Positions 63,280 to 64,000 of a stretch of 64,000 bases of DNA are shown piece by piece. This stretch comes from Curtobacterium sp. MCPF17_002 (GTDB taxonomy: Bacteria > Actinomycetota > Actinomycetes > Actinomycetales > Microbacteriaceae). Where the stretch lies: assembly GCF_003234115.2 (NCBI RefSeq), contig NZ_CP126251.1:1054001-1118000 (forward strand), written 5' to 3'. A program made the position numbers and the translations under genes. Within the stretch, counting starts at the first letter, position 1. Every line of letters starts with the position of its first letter. Below the pieces are notes generated by a model. The model did not search any database and was not told the DNA's origin. It saw only the letters and a list, made by a program, of their open reading frames with translations.

Positions 63280-63588
63280 ATGGGGGAGTCGTACCGCGTC
63301 GACCGCGCCGCGTCAGCGAGGGCCGTCGCGAACGTTCGCACGGCCGCGTCCGACGTGAGCCGACGTGCGGACGACTTGACGCGAGCGCTCGACGCGCTCG
63401 CCGAAGCGGCGAGCGGATCGCCGGAGATCGCAGCGGCGCTTCGGTCGTTCGTGTCGGAGCGCAACGAGACAGCGACGAGGATCGGCACGCACCTGCAGGC
63501 GGTCAGCGCGGTCGGGACGATCGCACTCGCCGCCGTCGACGAGGCGGACGATCAGATGGCGAGCATCGCCCGCACGGCGGCGCAATGA
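63280..63588 (+). CDS. Small helical WXG100/ESX-like protein
   Basis: Protein of 102 aa, nearly all helix: MGESYRVDRAASARAVANVRTAASDVSRRADDLTRALDALAEAAS, a short turn SGSPEIAAALRSF, then a second helix VSERNETATRIGTHLQAVSAVGTIALAAVDEADDQM. The two-helix hairpin layout, length and pairing with a second such gene (ATGA overlap) resemble the small helical proteins upstream of type VII-secreted toxins. No W-x-G motif is present, so this is tentative. The ATG follows GGGGAT. Confidence 0.6.
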   Translation: MGESYRVDRAASARAVANVRTAASDVSRRADDLTRALDALAEAASGSPEIAAALRSFVSERNETATRIGTHLQAVSAVGTIALAAVDEADDQMASIARTAAQ

Positions 63589-64000
63589 CGAGTGGTGTGG
63601 TCTCGGCCGCGTCGCTCGACGAGATCCGTCTCGACATGAGTGCGGTGGCGGCCGCCGCCGATGATCTCCGTGCTGCCGCTGGCGACGTGCGGAGCGCTGC
63701 ATCGGACGGCGCGCACTCCTGGTCCACCATGCCGGCAGTGTTCGAGATGGCCGGCGTGAGCGCTGCCATGCCCGCCCTGACGCACCGGTCCACCGCCGTC
63801 GCGACCGAGCTCGCCGAGAGTGCCGAGCGCCTGCACGAGCTCGTCGATCGGGCGTCCTTCGACTTCGCCGAGCTCCAGACGCGACGGGCCGCACTGGCCG
63901 AGCGGATCGCGTCGTTCGCCGGCGGGGTCCAGGCCGCGGTCGAGCGTCACGATGCTGCGTTGCCCGAGCCTCCGGATTCGAGCACGTCGTGGGACCGCGT
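63585..64000 (+). CDS. Second helical ESX-like protein, cut by the window edge
   Basis: Open to the last base; at least 138 aa. It begins MTSGVVSAASLDEIRLDMSAVAAAADDLRAAAGDVRSAASDGAHSW and continues with helices (VATELAESAERLHELVDRASFDFAELQTRRAALAERIAS), then PEPPDSSTSWDR. Its start overlaps the previous stop (ATGA), so the pair is cotranscribed. It may be a WXG-like secretion-linked protein or the N-terminal domain of a larger toxin; the rest lies outside the window. Confidence 0.6.
   Translation, partial: MTSGVVSAASLDEIRLDMSAVAAAADDLRAAAGDVRSAASDGAHSWSTMPAVFEMAGVSAAMPALTHRSTAVATELAESAERLHELVDRASFDFAELQTRRAALAERIASFAGGVQAAVERHDAALPEPPDSSTSWDR

Overview
The window is very GC-rich (about 70 percent by eye), densely coded, with many GTG starts and 4-bp ATGA/GTGA overlaps between co-directional genes. 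The gene set (treX-treY-treZ, polyprenol-phosphate mannose synthase, orn next to tRNA-His, EttA, a GlbO-type globin, a mycothiol-dependent-reductase-like DsbA protein) fits an actinobacterium of the Microbacteriaceae. The low-complexity protein tails and small repeat families make Curtobacterium my best guess, from general familiarity rather than from a search. I see no prophage, transposase, rRNA or CRISPR array. The window looks like ordinary chromosome with a few accessory islands.

Layout. 1-6.0 kb: ABC importer operon (lipoprotein, two permeases, ATPase) ending in a fused glycerophosphodiesterase-inositol monophosphatase. 6.1-7.0 kb: AraC regulator plus VOC protein. 7.1-9.9 kb: Gly/Gln-rich membrane protein and a DrrAB-type exporter. 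9.9-13.8 kb: a PspC-domain sensor kinase and LuxR-type response regulator, divergent from a second PspC-domain membrane protein. 13.9-16.9 kb: APC and EamA transporters. 17-26 kb: fatty acyl-CoA ligase, DUF2236 oxygenase, two aldo/keto reductases, a DinB-like protein, YceI, a DUF559-type protein and Ppm1, separated by repeat-rich gaps. 26.2-32.6 kb: treX-treY-treZ, converting glycogen/maltodextrin to trehalose. 33.1-37.1 kb: a TPP riboswitch driving ykoE-ykoD-ykoC (ECF importer for a thiamine precursor) and a small P-loop kinase. 37.2-41.6 kb: MHS transporter divergent from an FMN monooxygenase plus an acyl-CoA-dehydrogenase-like monooxygenase, probably organosulfur use. 41.6-45.5 kb: zincin, tRNA-His, orn, a marR-MFS efflux pair and a small acidic protein. 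45.6-49.0 kb: a thioredoxin-like protein and a neuA-neuB-glycosyltransferase operon for a nonulosonic-acid surface glycan. 49-64 kb: tRNA-Arg, MsrA, an accessory SSB, a secreted protein, EttA, two thioesterases, globin plus MscS, aminopeptidase N, a DsbA-like protein and the start of an ESX/WXG-like gene cluster cut by the window edge.

The most unusual signal is not a gene. At least three families of short palindromic repeats are scattered through the window. Family 1 (GAGCGGGCGAAAT ... ATTTCGCCCGCTC, 55-56 bp, 11 copies) occurs in clusters between genes and as three in-frame copies inside the linker of the ykoD double-ATPase gene. Family 2 (GGCCTGGAGGCGCGG and its complement) forms perfect palindromes of up to 42 bp just after stop codons and also occurs as half-sites within the first codons of several genes. 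Family 3 is built on CGGTGCGAGG. These look like REP/REPIN-type elements, some serving as terminators and some domesticated into coding sequence.

Limits: all gene functions are from reading the translations, with no database search. Starts were chosen from start-codon context, overlaps and Shine-Dalgarno matches.
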